Source: Candidatus Treponema excrementipullorum (GTDB lineage Bacteria; Spirochaetota; Spirochaetia; Treponematales; Treponemataceae). From it: a stretch of 19,126 nucleotides of DNA. Where the stretch lies: positions 1 through 19,126 of the forward strand of contig JAHLFV010000003.1 in NCBI GenBank assembly GCA_018883625.1, given 5' to 3'. A program made the position numbers and the translations under genes. How positions within the stretch are numbered: position 1 is the stretch's first letter; the number at the start of each line of letters is the position of its first letter. The notes under the pieces are model-generated. The model was not told the origin of the DNA. It saw nothing but the letters and a program-made list of their open reading frames with translations, and searched no databases. Positions 7,797-15,009 of the stretch are shown here, piece after piece.

Positions 7797-7837
7797 CCAC
7801 GTTCAGGACCTCCTAACTGAACGTGGTTCTTTTTTTA
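7797..7837 (+). terminator. intrinsic terminator with C-rich loop
   Basis: A perfect 10-bp stem (CCACGTTCAG / CTGAACGTGG, 7797-7806 and 7817-7826) with a 10-nt loop, GACCTCCTAA, followed by TTCTTTTTTT. It ends the transcript of the SemiSWEET-like gene. The loop carries an anti-Shine-Dalgarno-like ACCTCCT, discussed in the findings. Confidence 0.92.
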
Positions 7838-7874
7838 AACTTCATAAGATTTCAAAGTCTGTCTAAACCTCTTT

Positions 7875-9251
7875 TTACCGCTTGGGTAAGGGAGTCTTTT
7901 CGGGACTTTCATGACAAATCCTGTACATAATAATTCCCGCAGCAACAGCCAGCACCACTTCCGCAAAAGCTTGGGCATAAGCCAGTCCGTATAAGGGAAA
8001 TATCATATTCAATACAAACAAAGCCGGTATTTCCAAAATAATTTTTCTCATGATGGCAAAGACAAAGGCATTTTTTCCTCTGCCCAAAGCCTGAAATACG
8101 CCCACTCCCAAAAAATCCACGCATAAAAAGGTAAGTCCCAAACACAAGCCCCGCAAAAAAGGAACACCGTAAGATACTACCTCATCATTATCCATAAACA
8201 CACGAACTAAAGGCTCTGCCCATACATAATATCCCACAGTAATTATCACTGACAGCGGCACCATAATCCCCAATGTCACAGCTATGCTCCGCTTCATTCG
8301 TTCACGATTACCGCTGGAATAATTGTAACTGACCAAGGGCATCACCCCCTGCCCTATACCTAAAGTAGCCTGCATGGGAATTTGATTTAACTTACTGGCA
8401 ACTCCCATAGCTGCCACAGGTACCGGCCCGTACACCGTTACAAAGTTATTTAATATTGTCAGCCCCGTAACATTCAACAAATTTTGTATGGCCGCAGGGA
8501 TTCCTACCACAAAAATATTTTTAATGATTTTTTTATCGGGAACCAATTTCTTTGGATTGATACACACGTAGGTTCTTTTCCCCTTCACTGTTATCAGCAC
8601 CAAAAAGTACAGCGTTGCCACACAGTTGGAAAGAAAAGTAGCACAGCCGGCGCCGGCGGCTCCCATGTTCAATCCCCAAGGCAGAATAAAAACAGGATCC
8701 AAAAGAACATTCAAAAAGCACCCTAACATGGTTCCAACACTGGCATGAATGGAAGAGCCTTCTGCTCTGACAAAATAAGAAAGAACCACATTAAGCATCG
8801 CCGGCGCCGCACCCAAGCTGGTAGTCCAAAAAATATAGTCTGCCGTTGCCTGATGAGTGACCTCTGTTACTCCCAAAATCCGCAACAACGGATTGTTACA
8901 TAACACGCACCCCACCGAAAACAAAACACCAAAAGACAGCGTACCGTAAAAACCGATGGCAGAACTGGTACGCACATCCTCATAGTCCCGATGACCCAAG
9001 CTCCGGCTCATAACACTGGATGTTCCTACACCAAATAAATTAGTTACAGCGTTAAAAGCCAACAGAACAGGAAAAGCCAAGGTTACCGCCGCATTTTGTA
9101 CCGGATCATTCAGCATTCCTACAAAGTAAGTATCCGCCAAGTTGTATAAAATCATAACAAGGGAACTCAGCACAGTAGGAATACACATCCGAGCTACAGC
9201 CTGAGGAATAGGCATTTCTTCAAAAAGATATATTTCAGAACTCTTTTTCAT
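7875..9251 (-). CDS. MATE-family efflux transporter, MepA-like
   Basis: 458 residues and about 12 membrane helices. The N-terminus (LFEEMPIPQAVARMCIPTVL, then ILYNLADTYFVGML) is typical of the MepA branch of MATE multidrug exporters. The second half begins at about residue 240 (VVGIPAAIQNLLNVTGLTIL). Length is normal and the frame is intact. The ATG at 9249-9251 has only a weak purine stretch in front, so translation may depend on coupling to the antiporter gene that ends 32 bp upstream on the same strand. No separate promoter is seen. It is not closely similar to the other two MATE proteins in the window, which resemble each other more. Substrate unknown. Confidence 0.92.
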   Translation of the reverse strand: MKKSSEIYLFEEMPIPQAVARMCIPTVLSSLVMILYNLADTYFVGMLNDPVQNAAVTLAFPVLLAFNAVTNLFGVGTSSVMSRSLGHRDYEDVRTSSAIGFYGTLSFGVLFSVGCVLCNNPLLRILGVTEVTHQATADYIFWTTSLGAAPAMLNVVLSYFVRAEGSSIHASVGTMLGCFLNVLLDPVFILPWGLNMGAAGAGCATFLSNCVATLYFLVLITVKGKRTYVCINPKKLVPDKKIIKNIFVVGIPAAIQNLLNVTGLTILNNFVTVYGPVPVAAMGVASKLNQIPMQATLGIGQGVMPLVSYNYSSGNRERMKRSIAVTLGIMVPLSVIITVGYYVWAEPLVRVFMDNDEVVSYGVPFLRGLCLGLTFLCVDFLGVGVFQALGRGKNAFVFAIMRKIILEIPALFVLNMIFPLYGLAYAQAFAEVVLAVAAGIIMYRICHESPEKTPLPKR

Positions 9252-9283
9252 AACATTATTTACTCAAAATCATCTATTATTTT

Positions 9284-10549
9284 CTAGCTATTGCTAACCC
9301 GGGCACTGGTTGCTCCTTCCGGATTTATTTCTCCGGCTCTCATAAGAGCACCCTTTGTCATCACAGGCCCAATCAATTCGTAAACCAAAACAGAAAACAG
9401 CACTACGTTTCTGATAACGGGTCCCCCATCCAAAGCCATAGCTGTTTGCGCCATTCCCAAAGCAACACCGGCTTGGGGGAGCAAGGTAATTCCCAAGTTT
9501 TTACTGATTTTTGCGTCACAGTGATTCAGCTTACAACTGATACCGGCACCTAAATACTTACCCAGTGACCTAAAAATTATATATACAATACCGATAAGCA
9601 AAATCAGTGGTTTGGAAATAACAGATAAATCCAGCTCTGCCCCAGAAATAACAAAAAACAACACACTGATGGGACCTGTCCACCCATCGACTCGCTCCAT
9701 AAGCTCTTCCGAAAAGTTACAAACATTACAGAAAACCGTTCCCATCATCATACAAACCAGTAACAGCGAAAAACCGGTATGAATACCGCCCACCTGAATA
9801 TCTATAAGCGAAATACCTACCGCCAACAATACATAAGCAACAGAAATAGACAACCGTTTACTTCTTGAATGAAAAAACTTTTCGGTACGGTGTAATAAAT
9901 ATCCCATTAACGCACCCAGCCCCAAAGACAAGGTAATTTCAACAATTGGCTCCAAAATAATAACAAGAATATCTACAACACCGCTTTCCAAAGCCCGAGC
10001 GATACCGAAAGAAACAGAAAAAAGCATCAAACCGACTGCATCGTCCAAAGCAACAACAAGCAACAATAATTTGGTTAAAGGCCCCTCAGCCTTATATTGC
10101 TTTACAACCATCAATGTAGCAGCCGGAGCAGTTGCCGCAGCAATAGCTCCCAAAGTAATGGCACTAGGCAACGATAATAAATCAGGATTAAGAAAGTGAA
10201 AGGTAATCAACGCAATATCCACAACTACGGTAGTAATTACAGACTCAAAAATACCTACAAGAATAGCCTGCTTTCCCATTTTTTTGAGTTGAGTCAAACG
10301 GAATTCGTTACCAATGGCAAAAGCAATAAACCCCAACGCCCCTTGAGAAAGAATCCCCAAAGATTCAGCTTCTTCCAAAGAAGTAAAACCAATGCCGGGT
10401 ATGCCTAATTTACCAATGACAAACGGCCCCAACAATAACCCTGCTACAAGATATGCCGTCACGGCAGGCAATGATATTTTTTTTGCCAACCGAGACATCA
10501 TTAAACCACCTAAAAGACAAATTCCGATACCGATGAGATATTGTGCCAT
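9284..10549 (-). CDS. CPA2-family cation:proton antiporter
   Basis: 421 residues, about 12 or 13 membrane helices and no cytoplasmic TrkA/RCK domain, so a minimal Kef/NapA/GerN-type exchanger. The conserved core is present: a helix with TAPAATLMV, followed by ALDDAVGL, where the acidic DD pair is the ion-binding site of electrogenic members. It likely exchanges Na+ or K+ for H+ at the cytoplasmic membrane. The frame is open further upstream, but the ATG at 10547-10549 is the best start: the protein from there (MAQYLIGIGICLLGGLMMSR) begins with a normal first helix and is preceded by AGAGGA. It is the first gene of an operon with the MATE gene. A strong promoter lies at 10620-10647. Confidence 0.88.
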   Translation of the reverse strand: MAQYLIGIGICLLGGLMMSRLAKKISLPAVTAYLVAGLLLGPFVIGKLGIPGIGFTSLEEAESLGILSQGALGFIAFAIGNEFRLTQLKKMGKQAILVGIFESVITTVVVDIALITFHFLNPDLLSLPSAITLGAIAAATAPAATLMVVKQYKAEGPLTKLLLLVVALDDAVGLMLFSVSFGIARALESGVVDILVIILEPIVEITLSLGLGALMGYLLHRTEKFFHSRSKRLSISVAYVLLAVGISLIDIQVGGIHTGFSLLLVCMMMGTVFCNVCNFSEELMERVDGWTGPISVLFFVISGAELDLSVISKPLILLIGIVYIIFRSLGKYLGAGISCKLNHCDAKISKNLGITLLPQAGVALGMAQTAMALDGGPVIRNVVLFSVLVYELIGPVMTKGALMRAGEINPEGATSARVSNS

Positions 10550-10619
10550 ACATTCCTCTGTATTCTGTGTAATAGTGCAAATCAAAAACTATGTTGTATA
10601 AAACAGCTAAAGTGTTTCT

Positions 10620-10647
10620 ATTATATGCTTTTGAAAACAAGGGTCAA
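10620..10647 (-). promoter_or_regulatory. sigma70 promoter of antiporter/MATE operon
   Basis: TTGACC (10642-10647), a 16-bp spacer, then consensus TATAAT (10620-10625) on the minus strand. This predicts a leader of about 65 nt before the ATG at 10549. Confidence 0.75.
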
Positions 10648-10693
10648 TATGTATGTTTTTCCTTCAAAAACCTACAAATGTAAGCTTTTTTGG

Positions 10694-10721
10694 TTGCTAT
10701 AAAACAAAAAAGGTGTACAAT
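10694..10721 (+). promoter_or_regulatory. promoter of AspT-like gene, possibly leaderless
   Basis: TTGCTA (10694-10699), a 16-bp spacer, TACAAT (10716-10721). The -10 ends only 6 bp before the ATG at 10728, so transcription would begin at or next to the start codon. An AAGGTG 13 bp upstream of the ATG would then lie outside the mRNA. Confidence 0.5.
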
Positions 10722-10727
10722 ACTCTT

Positions 10728-12413
10728 ATGGAGTTTTTTAGAGATTTGGTTTTTGGTGTGCCCGGTAGTTTTAGTGGAGGTGTGGCACACAGCGTTATCG
10801 TTTTATCTTTCGTTATTGCCGTCGGGTATCTTCTTGCAAAAATCCGTATTAAAGGTATTTCTTTGGGAATTACTTGGATTCTCTTTGCAGGAATTTTTCT
10901 CGGACATTTCGGAATAACTTTGGATCCGGGTTTGCTTTCCTTTGTGAAAGAATTCGGACTTATCCTCTTTGTCTATTCAATCGGTATTCAGGTAGGACCG
11001 GGCTTTTTCTCTGCTTTTAAAGCAGGCGGTCTTAAATTGAATCTGATTGCAGCCGGTTCTGTACTGGTCAGTGTTTTAACAACCATTGTTATCCATCTGA
11101 TTACAAAATTACCCATCAGTACAATGGTGGGAATTCTGTACGGTGCCGTTACCAATACCCCCGGTCTTGGTGCCGCACAACAGACTTATGCAGATATCAC
11201 CGGTTCCGGAGCTTCAGAAATAGCAATGGGATATGCCGTAGCCTACCCGCTGGGAGTTGTAGGAGCAATTCTTACCCTGCTGATACTCCGTTATCTGACA
11301 AGGGTTAATCCCAAGGTTGAAGAAGAAGCTGCTTCACAAAATGCCGGTTCTGTAAAAAAGACAGAGGTCATCAGAGCTGTTGCCCTGGTTACAGAAAGCA
11401 AAGGGAACGGAAAGACTATTGCTCAGATTTCCCAACAGCTCAGCTGCAAATTTATTATTTCCCGCATACGGCCTGCCGGTAAAGCAGAAACTCAACTTGC
11501 ACATCCCCAAACCCTTCTCCATACCGGAGACATGGTGCTCTTTGTTACAGAAAAACAGGATGTTTCACAAATCGTTGCTGCCTTGGGAGAAAAAAGTGAC
11601 TATGTTTGGGATATCAAAGAGCCAAACCTGATTTCACGACAAATCCTTATTTCAAAAAACGAACTGCAGGGAAAAACTTTGGGAGAACTTGATATCAGCA
11701 AAAGTTTTGAAGTTTCAATAACTCGGGTGAACCGAGCCGGTGTTGACTTGGTAGCCACTCCCGAATTGCAACTTCAAATCGGTGACAAGGTAACTATCGT
11801 AGGTAGCGAAGATTCTATCCGTCAGACAGAAAAAATTCTGGGTAACTCCCTTAAACGCCTCAATCACCCCAATTTAATTCCTATTTTTGTAGGAATTCTT
11901 TTAGGATGTGTTTTAGGTAGCATTCCCATTCCGCTTCCCGGTGTTCCGTTCCCCGTAAAACTGGGATTGGCAGGCGGGCCTCTTATTGTTTCTATTTTGA
12001 TCAGCCGCTTTGGCCCCGGCTTAAAGATTATAACCTACGTTACCGACAGTGCAAACCTTATGCTCAGAGAAATCGGTATTGCCTTGTTCCTTGCCAGCGT
12101 AGGATTGGGAGCCGGAGCTGACTTTGTGAGAACAATAGTTGAACAGAACGGTTTTGTATGGATTGCTTACGGTGCTTTGATAACCATCATTCCTCTTCTT
12201 GTTATGGGATTGTTGGCAAAGCTGGTTTTCCACGTTAACTACTACACGGTTATCGGTGTATTGTCCGGAGCAAATACAAATCCTCCGGCATTGGCATTCT
12301 GTAACGAACAGACTTCCTGCGACGCTCCGTCTGTAGGATACGCCACTGTATACCCCTTAGCCATGTTCCTGAGAGTTATTTCTGCCCAGCTTTTGATGAT
12401 ATTCTTTATTTAA
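10728..12413 (+). CDS. AspT/YidE-type transporter with two RCK_C (TrkA-C) domains
   Basis: 561 residues from the chosen start (MEFFRDLVFGVPGSFSGGVA); the frame stays open further upstream but that part overlaps the promoter. The architecture is an N-terminal membrane half (about 20-185), two tandem RCK_C ligand-binding domains (about 215-300 and 310-380), and a C-terminal membrane half (about 395-561). The two membrane halves repeat the signature GAVTNTPGLGAAQQ and GANTNPPALAFCNE, as expected for AspT-family carriers with internal pseudo-symmetry. AspT exchanges aspartate for alanine, but most YidE-like relatives have no assigned substrate, so only a putative anion or amino-acid carrier can be proposed. 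It is divergent from the antiporter operon, and the pair together suggests ion or acid homeostasis. It ends in a strong terminator. Confidence 0.88.
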   Translation: MEFFRDLVFGVPGSFSGGVAHSVIVLSFVIAVGYLLAKIRIKGISLGITWILFAGIFLGHFGITLDPGLLSFVKEFGLILFVYSIGIQVGPGFFSAFKAGGLKLNLIAAGSVLVSVLTTIVIHLITKLPISTMVGILYGAVTNTPGLGAAQQTYADITGSGASEIAMGYAVAYPLGVVGAILTLLILRYLTRVNPKVEEEAASQNAGSVKKTEVIRAVALVTESKGNGKTIAQISQQLSCKFIISRIRPAGKAETQLAHPQTLLHTGDMVLFVTEKQDVSQIVAALGEKSDYVWDIKEPNLISRQILISKNELQGKTLGELDISKSFEVSITRVNRAGVDLVATPELQLQIGDKVTIVGSEDSIRQTEKILGNSLKRLNHPNLIPIFVGILLGCVLGSIPIPLPGVPFPVKLGLAGGPLIVSILISRFGPGLKIITYVTDSANLMLREIGIALFLASVGLGAGADFVRTIVEQNGFVWIAYGALITIIPLLVMGLLAKLVFHVNYYTVIGVLSGANTNPPALAFCNEQTSCDAPSVGYATVYPLAMFLRVISAQLLMIFFI

Positions 12414-12437
12414 TAGAAAATACCTGATAAAAACTAC

Positions 12438-12480
12438 GGGATTCGGAAACACTTTTACCCTGTGTGCCGAATCCCTTTTT
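12438..12480 (+). terminator. intrinsic terminator after AspT-like gene
   Basis: A 9-bp stem GGGATTCGG/CCGAATCCC (12438-12446, 12467-12475), extended inward by ACAC/GTGT, followed by TTTTTT. On the opposite strand the stem is followed by GTAG and TTTTT, so it may also stop the convergent decayed ars locus. Confidence 0.9.
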
Positions 12481-12482
12481 TA

Positions 12483-12655
12483 TTACTGCTTAGAAAGCGC
12501 ATCCCGTAATGCAAGGATTTTTTGTTCTATTTTATTGATAACAGACCTAAATACTTGGTCACTTTCTCCGGTACAAGTCTGATGAACCACCGCAACAACC
12601 TGTGTCAACATTTGTACTTTCCTCGGCTTCAGCACCGGAAGCCCCACACTGACAG
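12483..12655 (-). pseudogene. remnant tail, possibly of a thioredoxin-like gene
   Basis: Directly after the broken permease, one frame reads PVSVGLPVLKPRKVQMLTQ and continues to SVINKIEQKILALRDALSKQ before a stop at 12483-12485. The first part resembles the C-terminal VSxGKVLKPxEVxxLL stretch of the redox-active disulfide/thioredoxin-like proteins that often follow COG0701 permeases. A second frame across the same bases encodes a Cys/Gly-rich GCCGGSS tail. There is no start codon or complete domain in any frame. The simplest reading is a deletion that fused permease and downstream gene debris; identification of the downstream gene is tentative. Confidence 0.35.
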
Positions 12656-13086
12656 GGCAATGGGAATAGTACCAAAAATATCCGCATACATGGGAACGCC
12701 GCACAAAGTTGCCAAAACCACCCCTAAAGGATTACCGCTTCCCAGAACACCCACAATAAAATCTTCCGGGATCCAGTTGTGAATAAACGCACCGATACCC
12801 ACACCGATAAGTATGTAAAAAATAACTTTTTTCAGGATTTCCAGCACCTTTTCTCCGGCGGAAAATAACTTTGGATATACGAAATAATAAAAATCAACAC
12901 CGTCAGCAGTACCACGATTTTAACGGTATCATACAAAAAAAACTGAAGACTGCCGCCAATACGACTTGTAATATCCAACCCCGTTTGCTGCAATCCCAAT
13001 CCTATCAGTCTGTTTAACCATTGCATACCTACAATTTCATTTTGAAAAAACATCCATCCGTTTTTTACTGTATCTGCTCCATTCAT
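12629..13086 (-). pseudogene. decayed COG0701 (UPF0718, ArsP-like) permease
   Basis: The first 80 residues (13086 downward) are a good permease N-terminus: LNRLIGLGLQQTGLD, SRIGGSLQFFLYDTVKI, IISYIQSYFPPEK. Then the frame breaks (stop at 12832) and a frame beginning with GTG at 12845-12847 reads LEILKKVIFYILIGVGIGAF, IHNWIPEDFIVGVLGSGNP, CGVPMYADIFGTIPIA. In intact relatives this belongs to the second half of the protein. Missing are the central helices with the TPFCSCS-type motif and the last 60 or so residues. Intact members are about 310-350 residues; here about 150 survive in two frames. Relatives such as ArsP export trivalent organoarsenicals. The two overlapping pieces could in principle be translated separately (GGAG precedes the GTG), but loss of the core makes function unlikely. 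Confidence 0.8.
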
Positions 13087-13117
13087 AGTACTGCCTCTTG
13101 ATTTATATTTATAAATC

Positions 13118-13137
13118 GCAATGTATCGATATATTGC
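13118..13137. promoter_or_regulatory. ArsR operator-like dyad before the permease remnant
   Basis: The 20-bp palindrome GCAATgTATCGATAtATTGC (18 of 20 positions symmetric) lies in the 59-bp gap between arsR and the permease ATG at 13086. Its TATCGATA core also occurs in the arsR promoter. Confidence 0.65.
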
Positions 13138-13145
13138 TGTTTTTT

Positions 13146-13487
13146 TTATTTATTTTTACTGCAACTGCATTCTTGTGCCAAAAGGGTATATTCTGCAGAA
13201 GAAGTATAAAAACTTGCCAGAATCTCGGAAGCACGGGCAAAACCTTCCCGATTCAAAGAATAGTGCATCCACTTTCCCTCTTTCCTGACACTGACAATTC
13301 CTGCATCGCAGAGAATTTTCATGTGATGAGACAACGTAGGCTGACCGATGTTCAAGTCTTCCAGTATCTTACAGGCGCACATTTCACCGGCTTGCAACAA
13401 TTCCAAAACACTGAGCCGATTGGGATCACAAAAGGCTTTAAATATTCTGGCAACAGTTTCTTTATCCGGCTTTACTGTATTGTTCAT
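13146..13487 (-). CDS. ArsR/SmtB-family metalloregulator, arsenite-sensor type
   Basis: 113 residues from the ATG at 13485-13487, chosen because GGGAGG precedes it; the frame is open 9 codons further upstream. The winged HTH is LEDLNIGQPTLSHHMKILCD followed by RKEGKWMHYSLN. A CxC pair (Cys37, Cys39; GEMCACKI) occupies the position of the As(III)-binding Cys32/Cys34 of E. coli ArsR, and a second CxC ends the protein (Cys107, Cys109). These features point to a repressor released by trivalent arsenic or antimony, inferred by analogy. Its own promoter contains a TATCGATA dyad between -35 and -10, and another dyad precedes the permease, so it should repress itself and the permease. The gene looks intact even though its target is broken. 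Confidence 0.92.
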   Translation of the reverse strand: MNNTVKPDKETVARIFKAFCDPNRLSVLELLQAGEMCACKILEDLNIGQPTLSHHMKILCDAGIVSVRKEGKWMHYSLNREGFARASEILASFYTSSAEYTLLAQECSCSKNK

Positions 13488-13505
13488 TCTGCCTCCCTGT
13501 ATAGT

Positions 13506-13534
13506 AAGATACAAAACATATCGATATTTGTCAA
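13506..13534 (-). promoter_or_regulatory. arsR promoter with operator in the spacer
   Basis: Perfect TTGACA (13529-13534), a 17-bp spacer, TATCTT (13506-13511) on the minus strand. The spacer holds a CATATCGATATTTG segment centred on ATCGAT (13520-13525), shared in core with the dyad at 13118-13137. Repressor bound here would block RNA polymerase, as in classical ArsR autoregulation. Confidence 0.65.
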
Positions 13535-13593
13535 TATATACAATTTTTGTCTCCCAGGCAGTATAAAAAAACCTAGAAATATTCTATGTCCCG

Positions 13594-13602
13594 TGTTACA
13601 AT
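13594..13602 (+). promoter_or_regulatory. extended -10 upstream of ankyrin lipoprotein
   Basis: TG-T-TACAAT, 57 bp upstream of the ATG at 13659, with no good -35. It is the best promoter candidate for the ankyrin-repeat gene. Confidence 0.4.
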
Positions 13603-13658
13603 CTTTTCCATATCCGTGTACACAAAACAGCGTGGATACGGCGTAAAGGAGGATTTAC

Positions 13659-14789
13659 ATGAAAAAAACGACTTTTGTACTCTTATGTTTGTGGACAGTA
13701 TTTTTGTTTTCCTGTGCCACTACCTCTGTTCCCAAAGAACAACGGTTTCAGGCTTTGGAAGACGCTATACTGGAAGGCGATCTTGCTGCCGCAAAAGCCC
13801 TTATCAAAGCAGACAAAAGTTTACTGAAACAACACACAGAAATTGAATCTATGGAAGCCTACGATGGATCTGAAAACTACATTTACCAAGCAACTCCCTT
13901 GCAAATGGCAATAATCAACCAAGACGCTCCCATGGTACAATTATTTTTAGAGTACGGAGCAGACCCCAAGCTTACCGATGAAGACGGTTGGGACAGCATA
14001 GTCTACGCGGCCGCCTACGGTACCCCGGAAATTATAGATATGTTGGTAGACCATGACCCTACATTACTGAACTACAGAACATACAGCTATGATACCACCA
14101 TTCTTCACAATGCTGCCAGCATGGGTACTTTGGACACTGTCCGACACCTGGTAGAAACCTACGGATTGGATACCACCACCCCGGATGTGGATGGAGAAAC
14201 TCCTGTTGACTATGCCTACTGGAACAATGATGAAGCCGTATATCAATACTTTGAGGCAGTTGCTCCCAGTGTTTCTACAGAAGACTTACCGCCTTTGTAT
14301 CAAGCAATAATAAATCAAGATCTTGAACAGATACAAGCTCGTATAAAAGAAAATCCAGACTCCCTACACGAACAAGCAGATGTTATATTGCAAGACACAC
14401 TGTTCAGTGGAATCACTCCTCTTCAGCTGGCTCTTTTGCATCAAAATCCGGACATTGTCCGCTTATTATTGGATAGCGGTGCCGATCCCCGGCAAACCGA
14501 TAACGATGATGCTGATGCCGCACTGTATGCCGCAGCTTCTGGTGACATTGAGTGCATAAAGGCATTGGTTCAATCAGATCCTCATATTTTTACCTACCGC
14601 ACCTACGAATACAACGCCACTCCTCTCCACGTAGCAGCTATTATGTGTTCCCGGGAAACTATAGAATATTTGGTAACGGAATGCGGTGCAGATCCTACCG
14701 CACAGGATATGGACGGAGATACCCCTGCCGACTACGCAGAAATGAGTTTTAATCTGGAAGTTGCAGAGTACCTGTCATCTTTGGAATAG
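13659..14789 (+). CDS. ankyrin-repeat lipoprotein, internally duplicated
   Basis: 376 residues. A signal peptide ends in a lipobox LFSC with the lipidated Cys at 19, so the mature protein is probably anchored in the envelope. The rest is ankyrin repeats in two homologous modules, about residues 30-200 and 210-376. Each runs AILEGDL/AIINQDL, TPLQ, EYGADP/DSGADP, then YRTYSYDTTILHNAA or YRTYEYNATPLHVAA, DVDGETPVDYA or DMDGDTPADYA, and a final short helix. Ankyrin repeats mediate protein binding; the partner is unknown. The start is set by a strong AAAGGAGGA. It is followed by a tandem hairpin repeat and a terminator and appears monocistronic. It could be a periplasmic scaffold or a surface protein. 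Confidence 0.88.
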   Translation: MKKTTFVLLCLWTVFLFSCATTSVPKEQRFQALEDAILEGDLAAAKALIKADKSLLKQHTEIESMEAYDGSENYIYQATPLQMAIINQDAPMVQLFLEYGADPKLTDEDGWDSIVYAAAYGTPEIIDMLVDHDPTLLNYRTYSYDTTILHNAASMGTLDTVRHLVETYGLDTTTPDVDGETPVDYAYWNNDEAVYQYFEAVAPSVSTEDLPPLYQAIINQDLEQIQARIKENPDSLHEQADVILQDTLFSGITPLQLALLHQNPDIVRLLLDSGADPRQTDNDDADAALYAAASGDIECIKALVQSDPHIFTYRTYEYNATPLHVAAIMCSRETIEYLVTECGADPTAQDMDGDTPADYAEMSFNLEVAEYLSSLE

Positions 14790-14798
14790 TGATGATTT

Positions 14799-14842
14799 GG
14801 GCATGTTGCCCGTAGTATATGGGCACATTGCCCACAGTGTAT
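14799..14842. repeat. two tandem 22-bp hairpin repeats
   Basis: Two adjacent copies of a 22-bp unit (14799-14820 and 14821-14842) begin with GGGCATGTTGCCC and GGGCACATTGCCC; each can form a GGGCA/TGCCC hairpin. The copies differ at five positions, none of them in the stems. They begin 9 bp after the stop codon of the ankyrin gene. Confidence 0.75.
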
Positions 14843-14873
14843 GAATCTAGATATATGATAAATTTAAGATTTT

Positions 14874-14918
14874 AGAAAGAAGCTACCGAATCTTTCAAAA
14901 AAAGATGCTTTTTTTTCT
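14874..14918 (+). terminator. terminator-like AT-rich stem-loop
   Basis: AGAAAGAAGC (14874-14883) pairs imperfectly with GCTTTTTTTTCT (14907-14918), and an inner ATCTTT/AAAGAT stem nests within it. The 3' arm is itself the T-run. It probably ends the ankyrin transcript. Confidence 0.55.
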
Positions 14919-14938
14919 AAATTGAATACCTGTTTTCT

Positions 14939-14967
14939 TTGTTTTTTTCCAAAAACGATAGTATACT
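14939..14967 (+). promoter_or_regulatory. sigma70 promoter of the G8 lipoprotein
   Basis: TTGTTT (14939-14944), a 17-bp spacer, TATACT (14962-14967). This predicts a leader of about 35 nt carrying the AAGGAG ribosome binding site. Confidence 0.6.
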
Positions 14968-15009
14968 AGGGGTATAGCATTACAAAATAATTATAATAAG
15001 GAGTGTGTT

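Noticed and set aside
10653..10727. Upstream extension of the AspT-like protein (25 more codons from an ATG at 10653)
   Set aside because: The extra residues overlap the -35/-10 hexamers at 10694-10721, lack a ribosome binding site, and do not resemble the family N-terminus, which fits MEFFRDL.
12629..13086. Two functional half-permeases made by translational coupling (GGAG before the GTG at 12847)
   Set aside because: The N- and C-terminal pieces together lack the central helices and the last helices of the family, so a working two-piece transporter is unlikely; deletion decay explains it better.
13098..13646. Plus-strand 182-codon open frame across arsR
   Set aside because: It is antisense to the well-supported ArsR gene, contains no recognisable domain, and has no ribosome binding site.
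14799..14842. CRISPR-like repeat
   Set aside because: Only two adjacent 22-bp units with no spacers and no cas genes in the window.
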